64,000 nucleotides of DNA from Anaerococcus obesiensis ph10 (lineage in GTDB: Bacteria > Bacillota > Clostridia > Tissierellales > Peptoniphilaceae). Under the pieces are notes generated by a model. It did not search any database. It saw only the letters and a program-made list of their open reading frames with translations, and was not told the origin of the DNA. The number at the start of each line of letters is the position of its first letter. Positions within the stretch are counted from its first letter, which is position 1. This document shows, in pieces, positions 16,243 to 27,494 of the stretch. The translations under genes were made by a program, and so were the position numbers. The stretch spans positions 367,774 through 431,773 of the forward strand of contig NZ_HE978532.1 in assembly GCF_000311745.1 (NCBI RefSeq), read 5' to 3'.

Positions 16243-18881
16243 CTATTTTTTTATAATTTTCTTTTTATTTTTACTATAAGCTGTATCTCTTAATGGAAGC
16301 TCTAATCTTAAATCGTGGTCTTTTGCATAATATGCTCCTTGAACTGCTGGTGCTGTTGGAATTGTTGCAATTTCTCCAATTCCTTTTGCTCCGTAAGCAA
16401 GGTCTAATAATTCATCTTTTTCAATTAAAATTGTATGAATATTTGGAGCATCTGGTGCTTTCCACAAGCCCATTGTTCCATATTTTGCTTTTAAAACAGA
16501 ATTTTGAACTTTCAAATCTTCTGTTAAAGCATAACCAAGACTCATTATAACTCCACCTTCGATTTGGCCTTCAATTGTTGTAGGATTTACAACTTTTCCA
16601 GAATCGTGAGCAGCATAAACATCTGTAACTTTTCCATCATCATCTAAAATTGCAACATGGGCTGCAAAGCCGTAAGCGATATGTGATTTTGGATTTGGTT
16701 TATCAGAGCCAAGCGGATCTGTTGGATCATCATATTCGTAAAAATATTCTTTTTTATCAAGCTCTTCAAGGCTATGGTTTTCTAAATCTTTTGCAAGTTG
16801 TTCAGCACATTTTTTTGCAGCCTCACCAGTTATAAGGGTATGTCTTGAACCTGATGTTGTTCCAGAATCTGGACTTGTTAAAGTGCTTGGTGGCATAACT
16901 TTTATTTTGTGATATGGAAGTCCTGTTGCCTTTCCAACCATTTGTAAAATAATTGTACCAACACCTTGACCTATACAAGTTGCTCCAGAAAATACTCTTA
17001 CAAAATCTTTTTCAACAACAATTTTTACCCTACCAATATCTTTTAGTCCAACACCAACTCCGGCATTTTTCATAGCAACTGCAATTCCTGCGTGATCTTT
17101 ATTTTTTTCATAAATATCTTTTACAGCCTCAAGACATTCAACCATTGCAGTAGATCTATCAGCAATTTGTCCGTTTGGAAGAACTTCGCCTGGTTTTATT
17201 GCATTTCTATACCTAATTTCCCATGGAGAAATTCCAACTTTTTCTGCTAAAATATTTATGTTTGATTCCATTGCAAAATTTGATTGGCAAACTCCAAATC
17301 CTCTAAAAGCTCCTGCTGTAGGATTGTTTGTATAATATCCGTAGCCTTTTATATCTGTATTTTGATAATTGTAAGGACCTACTGAGTGAGTACAAGCTCT
17401 TTCCAAAACTGGTCCACAAAGTGAAGCATAAGCTCCTGTATCAAAATAAATTTCACATTCCATTCCTTGGAAAATTCCATTTTCATCACAGCCGATTGTA
17501 AATGTTCCTTCCATTGGGTGGCGTTTTGGATGCCATCTTAATGATTCATCTCTTGTAAATTTATGTTTAACTGGTCTTTTGAAAAGATAAGCTGCAAGAG
17601 CTGCTGGTGGCTGAACACTCATGTCTTCTTTTCCACCAAATCCTCCGCCGACAAATGGATTTACTACGACAATTCTTTCTGGAGTATCTTCCCAATCAAA
17701 CATAATTGACAATTCTCTTCTTGTATCATAAACTGATTGGTCGGATGAATAAACTCTTACTCCATCCTTGTATGGTTCTGCCACACAACATTCTGGTTCA
17801 AGAAAAGCGTGTTCACCAAGTGGAGTTTTGTAAGTAAAGGTTGCTGTATATTTTGAATTTTCCAAAGCTTTTTTTGCATCTCCACGAGAAACATGTCTTT
17901 GTTGGCAAAGATTGTCAACGCCTTCGTGAACTTGTGGGGCATCTTCTGCCATAGCATCTTTGATTGAACTAACAGGTTCTAATTCTTCAAGCTCAACTTT
18001 TACAAGTTTTTTTGCTTTTTCCAAAGTTTTTTCATCTTCTGCAACTACAAAACAAAATGCATCTGCAAGGGAAGCTGTTGTTTGTCCAACATCAATAAAT
18101 ACCGGCCAATCTCTTTGGATGTGTCCAACTTTTTGTACTGGCAAATCTTTTGCAGTAAGAACTCCAACAACTCCATCAAGTTTTTCGGCTTCGCTTGTAT
18201 CTAAACTTAAAAGCCTTGCTCTTGGAAATTTACTTCTTACACAAGAACCATAAGTCATATTTGGAAGTTCTATATCATCTGCATAAGTTCCTGTTCCAAG
18301 AATTTTTTCTTTTGCATCAATTCTGTCGGCTCTTGCTCCAACAAAAGCATCACTTTCTTCGTCTTTTATTTCTTCTTCGCCTCTTAAAATTTTTCCAGCT
18401 AAAGTTATTCCATCAACGATTTTTTTGTAGCCTGTGCACCTACAAATATTTCCCTTGATAGCTTCTCTAATTTCTTTTTCTGTAGGATTTGGATTTTGTC
18501 TAATTAAACTTGCTCCACTCATAACCATTCCAGGAATACAAAAACCGCATTGGACAGCTCCTGCCTTAGTAAAGGCGTATGTAAAGGCATCTTTTTCTTT
18601 TTGAGATAGACCTTCGTTTGTTATAATTTCTTCTCCATTAAGTTTTGATAGCCTAACTATACAAGATTTTTTGTGAATATCTCCAACTATAACTGTACAA
18701 GTTCCACAAGCTCCTTGGCTACAACCATCTTTAACAGAAAATAATTTTAAGTCATCTCTAAGAAATCTTAATAAAGATTTATCTTCGTATGTTTCATAAG
18801 TTTTCCCATTAACTTTTATAATAAAGGGATCCTGTCCTTGTATTTTTTTCCTATTAAAATCGTATCTTTATTTGTCATCAT
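16243..18881 (-). pseudogene. Fused [2Fe-2S]-molybdopterin xanthine dehydrogenase-type hydroxylase; one-base frameshift near the start
   Basis: This is a single-chain Mo-hydroxylase of about 880 aa. An N-terminal ferredoxin and 2Fe-2S helical region (DGCSQGACGTCTV, QCGFCIPGMVMSGASL, CRCTGYKKIV) is fused to the Mo domain (GGGFGGKEDMSVQPP, GAFRGFGVCQSNFAMES, and C-terminal AKGIGEIATIPTAP with the catalytic Glu). There is no FAD domain, so electrons must come and go through another subunit. The ATG at 18881 (MMTNKDTILIGKK) is out of phase with the rest because an A-run at 18843-18849 has seven bases; eight restores one frame through the cysteine motifs. The start overlaps the hydantoinase stop. 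It is likely functional, with a sequencing error, but this is unproven. Substrate: a purine or related heterocycle, inferred. Confidence 0.85.
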
Positions 18882-20259
18882 ATTTCCTTATCTAATTTTC
18901 TTTTTATAAATTTGCCCATGCCTTTTTTTCCATAATATCCATTTTTATCCAAAATAATTTTTCCTTTTGCTATTACTGTATCAACTTTTACATCTGTTTT
19001 GTATCCTTCATAGCTTGTATAATCACATTTTGAATGTCTGTTTTCTTCTTTTATTGTGTAGGAAATTTTGGAAAATATCCCTATGTCTGCGTCTTTTTTT
19101 CTTTTATACTTCCTTTTTTATTTGAAAATCCAAAGATTTCTGCTGGATTTTTGCACAAAAGATTTGTTAATTTACTTAATGGAATATTTCTTTTTAAGCC
19201 TTCAGTCAAAACCACTTCCATTCTTTCTTCAACTCCAGGAATTCCTCCTGGCGCTTTTGTAAAATCATCAGCGTAAGGTTTTTTTTCGCTCTCATATATA
19301 AATGGACAATGGTCAGTTGCTATTACATCCACATCTTCATTTTTTATTCCCTCCCACAAGGCTTCTATGTCTGATTTTTTTCTAAGGGGAGGTGCACAAA
19401 TATATTTAACCGCTTCTTCGTTTGGATTGTCCATATATTTACTTTCATCATAAGTTAAATATTGGGTGCATGTTTCGCAATAAATATTTTTAAGTCCTCT
19501 GGCTCTTGCTGCTTTTATTTCATCAAGTCCTTGTTTGGTTGATGTGTGAACTATATATAATTTTGGATCATTTGCTACTTTTGAAAGATAGGCAAGTCTA
19601 TTTATTGTTTCTGCTTCGCTTTCATTTGGTCTTGTAAGGGCATGGTATTTTGGAGAAAGATTACCAGCTTCTATCGCCTCTTTTCTCAATTCTTTTATGA
19701 GCCCATCGTTTTCACAATGAACACAAACTATTGTCCCAACTTCTTTTGCTTTTTTCAAAACTCTTAGGATTTCATCATCTTCAAGTTTTCCTGCATAAGT
19801 TGAATAGATTTTAATGGATGGGATTCCCTCATCCATTAAATCTTCTATTTCTTCAATCAAATCATCATTGACCTCATACATTGCTCCGTGAAAAGAATAA
19901 TCTATAACAGCTTTTCCGTCTGCAATATCGTGGTAATGGTCTATTAATTTGTGAAGGCTTGCTCCTTTTTCTAAGGCTCCTATGTGATCACAAATGGTAG
20001 TTGTAGCTCCATAACTTGCTGCTATTGTTCCTGTATGAAAATCATCACAAGCAACAAATTTTCCCAAATCCAAAGACATGTGGGTGTGAACGTCTACTCC
20101 ACCTGCCGTAACTATTTTATCTTTGGCATCAATAATTTTTTCAGCACTTAGGTTTAAATTTTTGCCAATTTTTTGGATTTTTTCATCTTCTATATAAATA
20201 TCTAAATTTTCTATTTTTTCATCTAGAACCACAGTTCCATTTTTAATCAATATAGACAC
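18878..20259 (-). pseudogene. Hydantoinase/dihydropyrimidinase (hyuA-like); C-terminal frameshift
   Basis: This cyclic-amidohydrolase opens hydantoin- or dihydropyrimidine-like rings. Metal motifs are VTAGGVDVHTHMSLDLG near residue 50, SIKIYSTYAGK (the position of the carboxylated lysine in this family), VCVHCEN, and VIATDHCPF. The reading frame stops early at SIKEKKTQT because of a seven-base A-run (19094-19100). With eight A the protein continues as KKDADIGIFSKISYTIK to a stop at 18878, giving about 460 aa, the normal family length. In the E. coli yge/ygf cluster hyuA has the same neighbours. It probably acts after the hydroxylases in purine breakdown. Confidence 0.88.
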
Positions 20260-20274
20260 GCCTTCACCTGCTTT

Positions 20275-20874
20275 TTACATATAATCTTTTTTATCTTCTT
20301 CTTTGATTTGATTTACTACATGTTCTTCTAGTTGTTCAAAACCATTTTCAATATTATTTGCTTTTTGAACTGCAAGCAAGATATTTTCATAGCCTGTACA
20401 CCTACACATATGATTTGCTAATTCTTTTCTAAGCTCATCAATTGTATAATATTTTCCTCTTGCAATTATTTCTGTTGCTGAAACTATAAAACCTGGTGTA
20501 CAAAAACCACATTGAACTGCTGCCTCATCTACAAAAGCTTGTTGGATAATTGATAGTGATCCGTCTGATGCAGTTAGTCCTTCAGTTGTCCAAATATCTT
20601 TTCCTTCTGCCCAAATTGCAAGATAGATACATGAATTGAAAGTTTCACCATCAATTATAACTGCACAAGCTCCACATTCTCCAACTTCGCATCCTTTTTT
20701 TACACTTGTTAGGGCAAATTCATTTCTTAAAAAATCTGTAAGTGACGCTCTCACATCAACCATTTTTGTAACCCTTATTCCATTTATCCTACATTTTATA
20801 ACCTTATATTGAGGTTCGTAATGTAGTTTTTCTTCTGGCTTTGGGCCATATGGTCCATATTCTCTGCTATGCAT
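20275..20874 (-). CDS. Xanthine dehydrogenase-type iron-sulfur subunit
   Basis: This small subunit carries two [2Fe-2S] clusters. The cysteine sets are KKGCEVGECGACAVIIDG...C (plant-type ferredoxin domain, about residues 60-90) and QCGFCTPGF with MCRCTGYENI (helical domain). It is 199 aa with an unusual N-terminal extension of about 22 residues (MHSREYGPYGPKPEEKLHYE). It overlaps the FAD subunit gene by 8 bases with an in-gene AGGAGGG ribosome site. It forms a three-subunit hydroxylase with the two genes upstream. Confidence 0.93.
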   Translation of the reverse strand: MHSREYGPYGPKPEEKLHYEPQYKVIKCRINGIRVTKMVDVRASLTDFLRNEFALTSVKKGCEVGECGACAVIIDGETFNSCIYLAIWAEGKDIWTTEGLTASDGSLSIIQQAFVDEAAVQCGFCTPGFIVSATEIIARGKYYTIDELRKELANHMCRCTGYENILLAVQKANNIENGFEQLEEHVVNQIKEEDKKDYM

Positions 20875-21751
20875 TTAATCCCTCCTCGTGTTCTTTTCTA
20901 ATTTCTTTTAAACATCTTGTTGTTATTTCATAAAGTATTTGTGTTCTTAGGGCTTTTGATGCTCTCCAAGAATCTCTTGGTGATAGTTCATCAAGGGCTT
21001 TTTTTGCAAAAACATTTATATTATTATCTGTTAATTTTCTTCCTACTAAAGATTTTTCAGCTTCATTGGCTCTAACCGGAATAGCTGCTGCAACTCCGTA
21101 TGCAACCCTTACTTCTTCTACATTTCCATCTTCATCAAATTTTACATTTGCTGATGCAGCTGAAGTTGCTATATCCATAGCATTTCTCATTGCATATTTA
21201 AAATAATGTCCGTAATGATTTTCATAGGATTCTTTCTTAAACTTTATTGCTGTAACAATTTCAGTTTCTCTTATATCAACTGTTGCATATTTTATATAAA
21301 AATCTTTTACAGGAACATCTCTAAAACCATTTTCGCCTTTTAATTCAATTATAGCATCATATGCCATAACTGTTGTACAAGAATCTGCTGATGGAGCAGC
21401 GTTACAAATATTTCCACCGATTGTAGCAATATTTCTAAGTTGAGGTCCACCTGCAGTATCAACTGCTTCTCCCAAAGTTTTTAAGTGTTTTTGAATTATT
21501 GGATCATTTGTAATATGGGTAAAGCTGGTTAAAGATCCTACTCTAATTGTTCCATCTTCTTCCATCTTAACTCCCCTAAGCTCATCTATAAGATAAAGTG
21601 AAATAAGCTCAAGTCCTGCCATTTTTCCTTCTCTGATTTTGACCAAAACATCAGAACCACCAGCTATATATCTTGCTTCAGGATGTTCTTTTTTTAATTT
21701 TATAGCCTCGTCAATTGTATAGGCTTCATAAATTCTTTTTACATCATACAT
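20867..21751 (-). CDS. Xanthine dehydrogenase-type FAD-binding subunit
   Basis: This is the medium subunit of the molybdenum hydroxylase, which passes electrons from the Fe-S subunit to FAD and an acceptor. The 294-aa sequence has the PCMH-type FAD motifs YIAGGSDVLVKIREG near residue 30 and NIATIGGNICNAAPSADS near residue 108, then a CO dehydrogenase flavoprotein C-terminal domain. It sits between the Mo and Fe-S subunit genes in the same operon. In E. coli the comparable cluster carries ygfM here. Confidence 0.92.
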   Translation of the reverse strand: MYDVKRIYEAYTIDEAIKLKKEHPEARYIAGGSDVLVKIREGKMAGLELISLYLIDELRGVKMEEDGTIRVGSLTSFTHITNDPIIQKHLKTLGEAVDTAGGPQLRNIATIGGNICNAAPSADSCTTVMAYDAIIELKGENGFRDVPVKDFYIKYATVDIRETEIVTAIKFKKESYENHYGHYFKYAMRNAMDIATSAASANVKFDEDGNVEEVRVAYGVAAAIPVRANEAEKSLVGRKLTDNNINVFAKKALDELSPRDSWRASKALRTQILYEITTRCLKEIRKEHEEGLNA

Positions 21752-21763
21752 ATTTTTTCTCCT

Positions 21764-24079
21764 TTAAGCATCATATTCCATGTCTTTTTCATAATCATTT
21801 TCTATTAGTCCAGCTTCTTTGAAAAGTGGGAACAAAACGTGTGGTGTCATTGGACATTTATTTACTCCTACTCCAGTTGCATTTAAAATTGCATTTCTTA
21901 TTGCTGGAGCTGGAGAACAAGTTGGTGGTTCACCAAGTGATTTTGTATTATATGGTGAAACTGGTGATGGGTTTTCTATAAAATATGCTTCAAAGTGTGG
22001 GTGATCCATGGTTGTAGATAATTTATAATCAAGAAGGTTATCATTTAAAATTTTTCCCTTATCATTATATTTTAATTCTTCTGATAAAGCATATCCTACT
22101 GCCATACTCATTCCACCGTGAGCTTGAGCTTCAGCAAGTCTAGGATTTATAAGTCTACCACAATCGTGAACATTTATAAGTCTTAGAAGTTTAACTTTTC
22201 CAAGTGAAATATCAACTTCAACTTCTGCAAATGAACAACCAAATGAGAAAGCATTATTTCTTATTGTATAAGTTTCTTCAGCAGAAATATGTTCACTATC
22301 ACGAGTATTATACAAGGCTTCTGTAGCAAGTTCTCCTAAAGACAATAATGGCTTGTTAGTTATTTTATTTATTATCATACTATCAACAAGATCAAGATTG
22401 TGTGGAGTATATTCCAAAATTTTACTTGCCCTATCTAATATTTTTTCTTTAAATACTCTAGCAGTATTTGTGATAGAAAAACTTGAAACAAAAGTTTGTC
22501 TTGAAGCATAAGCTCCCAAACCAAATGGAGTTACATCTGTATCTTGAGTTGAAACTATATGAACATCTTCCATTTTTACACCAACAGCATCCGCTGCCAT
22601 TTGTGAAAATGCTGTATCTCCACCTTGGCCGATTTCAGTTTCTCCAAGTTGCAATTGAACTGAACCATCTTGGTTTAAAACCATCCTACAAGAAGATGAT
22701 TCTAGTGAAATTGGATAAACTGCTGTGTTATACCAAAATGCAGCAAGACCAATTCCTCTTCTTATATTTCCAGTTTGATTTTTATATTCTTCTATCTTTT
22801 TATCATAATCAATTGCTTTTCTTCCAACAGAAATTGCTTCTCTGAAAGAATCGTAGTAGTTTTCATTTCTTGAAAATCCATCGATAAAGCCTTTTTGCAT
22901 AATATTTTGCATTCTTAATTCTAATGGATCCATATCTAAAGCTTTAGCAACATCATCAAGGTGAGATTCAAAAGCAAACATAGTTTGTGGAATTCCATAT
23001 CCTCTCATAGCTCCTGCTGTTGGTAGGTTTGTATAAACTGTGTATCCATCAGCTTGTGTGTTATCACAAGGATATAATTGGTGGAAGCAATTTGTTCCCT
23101 TGGCAGCTATAGAGTGACCGTGAGATGCATAAGCACCATTGTTAGAAAATAACTCTAATTTTCTAGCAGCAAAAGTTCCATCAGCTCTTACATAAGAAAT
23201 TATATGAAGTTTTTGTGAGTGTCTGGTTCTTGTTGAAACAAAAGTTTCTTCTCTTGATGTATCAAGTTTTACAGGATGACCTCCAACTTGAGTTGTAAGA
23301 TAGGCTGCTAATGGCTCGTACAAAGCATCTTGCTTGTTACCAAAACCTCCGCCTATATATGGTTTTACAAGTCTAATTTTTCCCCAGCCAATTCCCAAAG
23401 CTTGACCGCAAACACGTCTTACAATGTGAGGAATTTGAGTTGAAGCAATTACTACAATTTTTCCTTGTTCTTCATAAGCACAAGCAATTCCATTTTCTAT
23501 GTGGGAATGTTGAACGATTGGAGTTTCGTACCAACCTTCAACTTTAATAAGTCCTTCTTCTTTTATCGCTTCGTCATAATTTCCCCTGTAATTTTTGGTA
23601 TGTCCCAAAATATTATCAGGAAATTCATCATGAATTGGTCTTAATCCATTATTCATTGATTCAATAGGATCTAAAACCACATCATATTCTTCGTATTCAA
23701 CTTCAATTAATTTTAAAGCCTGACTTGCTGAAACTTCATCTTCTGCAATAACTACAGCTACATCGTCACCATAATATCTAACGTGTTCATTTAATAATCT
23801 TCTATCAGCAACGTCTTGGTGATTTTTATCAGTTGACCAAGGGTGACCTGCTGTTGGGAATGAATGTTTTGGAACATCAAAACAAGTAATAATTTTAACT
23901 ACTCCCTCAACTTCTTCCGCTTTTTTTGTATCAACTGAGATAACCTTTCCATGACCAATTGTTGAGTGTAAAATTTTCGCTACATAAGCACCATTTATTA
24001 TTAAATCTTCTGTATATTTTGCACGTCCTGTTACCTTATCGTATGCGTCAACTCTTTTAACACTTTTTCCTACGTACAT
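21764..24079 (-). CDS. Xanthine dehydrogenase-type molybdopterin subunit
   Basis: This 771-aa catalytic subunit has YVGKSVKRVDAYDKVTGRAKYTEDL at the N-terminus, then GGGFGNKQDALYEPLAAYL, GAMRGYGIPQTMFAFES, GETEIGQGGDTAFSQMAADAVG, and the active-site glutamate in TKSLGEPPTCSPAPAIRNA. With yqeB, yqeC and selD nearby it is probably a selenium-dependent Mo-hydroxylase acting on xanthine or another purine; this is inferred from context. The start follows an AGGAGGTT-like site. It is the first gene of the Mo-FAD-FeS-hydantoinase-hydroxylase operon. Confidence 0.92.
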   Translation of the reverse strand: MYVGKSVKRVDAYDKVTGRAKYTEDLIINGAYVAKILHSTIGHGKVISVDTKKAEEVEGVVKIITCFDVPKHSFPTAGHPWSTDKNHQDVADRRLLNEHVRYYGDDVAVVIAEDEVSASQALKLIEVEYEEYDVVLDPIESMNNGLRPIHDEFPDNILGHTKNYRGNYDEAIKEEGLIKVEGWYETPIVQHSHIENGIACAYEEQGKIVVIASTQIPHIVRRVCGQALGIGWGKIRLVKPYIGGGFGNKQDALYEPLAAYLTTQVGGHPVKLDTSREETFVSTRTRHSQKLHIISYVRADGTFAARKLELFSNNGAYASHGHSIAAKGTNCFHQLYPCDNTQADGYTVYTNLPTAGAMRGYGIPQTMFAFESHLDDVAKALDMDPLELRMQNIMQKGFIDGFSRNENYYDSFREAISVGRKAIDYDKKIEEYKNQTGNIRRGIGLAAFWYNTAVYPISLESSSCRMVLNQDGSVQLQLGETEIGQGGDTAFSQMAADAVGVKMEDVHIVSTQDTDVTPFGLGAYASRQTFVSSFSITNTARVFKEKILDRASKILEYTPHNLDLVDSMIINKITNKPLLSLGELATEALYNTRDSEHISAEETYTIRNNAFSFGCSFAEVEVDISLGKVKLLRLINVHDCGRLINPRLAEAQAHGGMSMAVGYALSEELKYNDKGKILNDNLLDYKLSTTMDHPHFEAYFIENPSPVSPYNTKSLGEPPTCSPAPAIRNAILNATGVGVNKCPMTPHVLFPLFKEAGLIENDYEKDMEYDA

Positions 24080-24413
24080 TTTAACCTCCTAAAATGTTTT
24101 AAAGCATTTTCCTTATATTAAATCTCTCTACAATTTCCCTTTTAATTGCATATTGTATATAATATATTACCACAAATTACTAATCGTTTTCAAGGTTTTG
24201 AGGGATTTTTTTTAAAAATTTTTTCCAAATTTCCCCATATTTTTTTCATTTTTTTAAAAATTTTAATTTATTATTCATTTGGCAAAAAAAATAAAGCTTA
24301 AAATCTTTATTTTCCTAAAAAATAGTGAATTTTATTTGAAATTTATTTAAAATAATTCTTTTTAAATAATTCCATAAAAAATCTATTTTTTTGAAGATTT
24401 TAAGCTTTTATTT
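24080..24413. other. Intergenic region with widely spaced inverted repeat
   Basis: No gene is visible. The right-hand part presumably holds the promoter of the hydroxylase operon (AT-rich, around 24160-24185), but I see no clean -35/-10 pair. The left part carries a perfect 15-bp inverted repeat, AAAGCTTAAAATCTT (24293-24307) and its complement (24394-24408), enclosing 86 bases. On the minus strand the second arm is followed by T8, so it is probably the terminator of the permease gene. Confidence 0.6.
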
Positions 24414-25820
24414 TTACTCTTCTTCTAATTCTTTAATTTCAAGATTTGCAAGTGAATCTTCTTTCGCCTTGTCTTCTTCTTTTTCTGGAATAATTAAATT
24501 CATTAATACTGCAGAAATTGCTGCAAGTACAACTGGTGATGATCCGATTGCTACTGCTAATTCTTCTGGCATAAATACAACTCCAGCATTTTGTGCGCTT
24601 GCTGCAACTGTAGTAAATCCTACACCTAAAGCTACAGAAACTCCAACTATTGAAGTATTTCTTGCACTTAGAGGTTGGCTTGTGATCATTCTAATTCCGT
24701 TCATTGTTATAGCAGCAAAAATTGAAAGTGTTGCTCCTCCCAAAACTGGATAAGGAATTGTTGTAAGAATTGATGATAATTTTGGAACAAGTCCTGATAC
24801 TAAAATTATCAAAGATGCCAGGGTAAATACTTTTTTATTTACTACCTTATTTATTGAAACAACTCCAGCATTTTGTGAAAATGTTGCCGTTGGAAGACAT
24901 CCAAAAATCGCTCCAACTAAGTTTGCAGCACCATATCCAACAATTCCACCTCTTAATTCTTTTGGTGTAGGAATCCTATCCATACCACCTACTGTTGTAG
25001 AGGTCATATCACCGATTCCTTCTATTGCCGTTACTATAAAAATAATTGTAATTGAAATTATTGCTGATGGCTCAAAAGAAATTCCAAAGTGAAATGGTTC
25101 TACTACTGAAATCCAACCAGCTTCTTTTACTGGAGAAAAATCTACCATTCCAAAAAACATTGATATTATGAATCCAATAATCATAGCAAATAATACATTT
25201 GCAAGTTTAAACATTCCTTTTCCAAAATGTGTAAATCCAAGTCCTAATATTAAAGTTATTCCTCCGACTAACCAATTTTGCCAAGCTCCCCAGCCTGCAA
25301 CTTCTACGCTTCCTGCTCCACCCATATAATTCATTGCTACAGGATAAAGTGAAAGTCCTATTACTAAAACTACTGTTCCTGAAACAAGTGGTGGGACAAG
25401 TGGCATTATGTATTTTAATCCTAGTCCAAAAAGTATTGAACAAATTCCTCCAACAATTTGGGCTCCCAAAACTATTGCAACGACTTCTGCGGGGCCTCGG
25501 GCTCCAAATTGATTGGCAAGACCAATCATTGTAGGTACATAAGCAAATGAAACCCCAAATATCATAGGAAGTCTTGATCCTATAATTTTAATTGGATAAA
25601 TCATCAATAAAGTTGTAAGTGCTGATCCTATTAAAGCTATTTGAATTAAAATCATTGTATCTTTTGGTGAAAGACCACTTGCTCCTGCAAGCATTATTGG
25701 TGGTGTAATACAACTTGCAATCATGGCTACAACGTGTTGAAAAGCTAAAGGTAACGCTTCTTTTGTTGTTACGTCTCCTTCAAAATTAAAAAGACCTGTA
25801 AATTTTTTATCTTTTTCCAT
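24414..25820 (-). CDS. NCS2 xanthine/uracil-type permease (first)
   Basis: This nucleobase transporter of the NCS2 (NAT) family has 468 aa and about 14 spans. It opens with LPLAFQHVVAMIASCITPPIM and includes GVSFAYVPTMIGLA, the NAT signature region (SFSQN-type: CLPTATFSQNAGVVSINKV) and TAIEGIGDMTSTTVGG. Context suggests xanthine or urate uptake for the adjacent hydroxylases. It is paired with a second, clearly homologous permease on the same strand. Confidence 0.9.
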   Translation of the reverse strand: MEKDKKFTGLFNFEGDVTTKEALPLAFQHVVAMIASCITPPIMLAGASGLSPKDTMILIQIALIGSALTTLLMIYPIKIIGSRLPMIFGVSFAYVPTMIGLANQFGARGPAEVVAIVLGAQIVGGICSILFGLGLKYIMPLVPPLVSGTVVLVIGLSLYPVAMNYMGGAGSVEVAGWGAWQNWLVGGITLILGLGFTHFGKGMFKLANVLFAMIIGFIISMFFGMVDFSPVKEAGWISVVEPFHFGISFEPSAIISITIIFIVTAIEGIGDMTSTTVGGMDRIPTPKELRGGIVGYGAANLVGAIFGCLPTATFSQNAGVVSINKVVNKKVFTLASLIILVSGLVPKLSSILTTIPYPVLGGATLSIFAAITMNGIRMITSQPLSARNTSIVGVSVALGVGFTTVAASAQNAGVVFMPEELAVAIGSSPVVLAAISAVLMNLIIPEKEEDKAKEDSLANLEIKELEEE

Positions 25821-25854
25821 AAATTTTTCCTTCTCTATTTATTTTTATTTTTTC

Positions 25855-25890
25855 CGTAAGGAAGGGAGCTATTTTAAAACTCCCCTTATA
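25855..25890 (-). terminator. Hairpin between the two permease genes
   Basis: An AAGGGAG/CTCCCCTT stem with a loop of 11 bases lies between the two permease genes. The minus-strand continuation is A-rich rather than T-rich, so it may be a processing or weak termination signal. Confidence 0.4.
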
Positions 25891-25918
25891 ATAATTTTAT
25901 TTTTAAAACAAAATTATT

Positions 25919-27288
25919 TTATTTATCATCCATCGCCTTTCTTTCAGCTTCTTCTTCTTCTATAGTTTTCTTTGGCATTATTATATTTAGTAAGAAAACT
26001 ACTAAAGTTGCTAAAACTACAGGTGAGGATGTAAATACCATTCTAAACCATTCTGGAAATTGTGCTAAAGCCTGATCGCCTAGTTGAACAATTCCCATAC
26101 CAAGGGCTATTCCTAGTCCTACTATTGTTACATTTCTTGAGCTCATTTCGTCTGACATTATTAATTTCATTCCACTCATTGTTATTTGTGCAAAAACTGT
26201 AATTGTTGCACCACCTATAACCGCTTGTGGAACTGAAAGCATTAAAGCTCCAAATTTCGGAATAAATCCTGCAACAAGAATAAGGCTTGCTGTGATTGCA
26301 AAAACTTTTCTTGCAACAACTTTTGTTAATGAAACTATTCCTACGTTTTGGCTGTAAGTTGCTGTTGGCATTCCACCAATCAATGAACCAATCACTGAAG
26401 CTAAACCGTTTGCTTTAATTCCTCCTTCAAGCTCATCTGCTGTTGGAACTCTATTAAGTCCTCCAGCTGTTGTTGATGATAAATCTCCTACAGCTTGAAT
26501 TGAATTTACAACAAACATTACTGACATTGTAATTACTGCATCAATTGGAAATTCTAATTTAAATGGCATAATTCTTGGTAGAGTTACCCAAGCGGCTTCT
26601 TTTACTCCATCAAAATTAACTATTCCAAAAAATATTGATGCAACATAGCCAACGCCAATTCCTATTAAAATAGCTGCAAGTTTTATAATTCCTTTTCCAA
26701 ACATATTACAGCAAAGAGTTACTGCTAAAGTTAAAAATGCTACACCCCAATAAACCAAATCTCCTTGGTTAGGATTTCCATTTCCTCCTGCCATATAATT
26801 TAAGGCAACTGAATAAAGTGAAAGTCCTATTGTTAAAACTACTGTTCCTGAAACCATTGGTGGGAAAAATTTATAAATTCTTTTTATATTCATTCCTACC
26901 ACAAAGGCAACTACACCACCAACTAACTGGGCACCATAAACTGCTCCTATTCCATATTTTATTCCTATTGATGTCAAAACTGGAATATAGGCAAAACTTA
27001 CTCCCATAATTACTGGAAGTTTTGCTCCAACTTTGAAAACTGGATATAATTGCAAAAATGTTGCGATTGCTGCTACAAACATTCCAGCTTGAATTAAATA
27101 AACTGCATCTTGAGCTGACACTGCAAATTCTGTATTTGCTAACTGCCCTGTAAGAACGATTGCCGGAAGTGTATTACCTACTATCATTGCCAATAAATGT
27201 TGAAGGGCTATTGGCAAACTCCTTTTAAAACTCGGATTTGCATCCATGTCAAACAAGGACGTGTTTGTGTTTTTTTCTTTTTTTCCAT
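25919..27288 (-). pseudogene. NCS2 xanthine/uracil-type permease (second); frameshift at the extreme N-terminus
   Basis: This is a paralogue of the upstream-numbered permease (FKRSLPIALQHLLAMIVGNTLPAIV, GVSFAYIPVLTSIGIKYG, MPTATYSQNVGIVSLTKV, SIQAVGDLSSTTAGG). The open frame begins at MFDMDAN without a ribosome site. An ATG at 27288 with AAAGGAG is out of phase because of two A7 runs (27270-27276, 27278-27284). One extra A gives MEKKEKNTNTSLFDMDAN, closely resembling the start of its paralogue (MEKDKKFTGLFNFEGD). It is presumably functional, with a homopolymer error. Confidence 0.85.
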
Positions 27289-27454
27289 CTCATCTCCTTT
27301 TTTTTGATATAATTTTTTTCTATATCCTATATTAGAATTTTTTAAACTCCAATAATATGATACATTTACTTATAATTTAAACAAATAAATTGATAAAAAA
27401 ATTTTTCTTATATTTTAAAAATAAGTTCATAAAATATTTAAATAAGAATTTTAT

Positions 27455-27491
27455 TTATTAAGCTAGTTTAAAAAATAAACTAGCTTAATAA
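27455..27491 (-). terminator. Terminator of ssnA
   Basis: A perfect inverted repeat, TTATTAAGCTAGTTTA (27455-27470) and its complement (27476-27491), starts 3 bases past the ssnA stop. No strong T-run follows, so efficiency is uncertain. Confidence 0.65.
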
Positions 27492-27494
27492 ATT

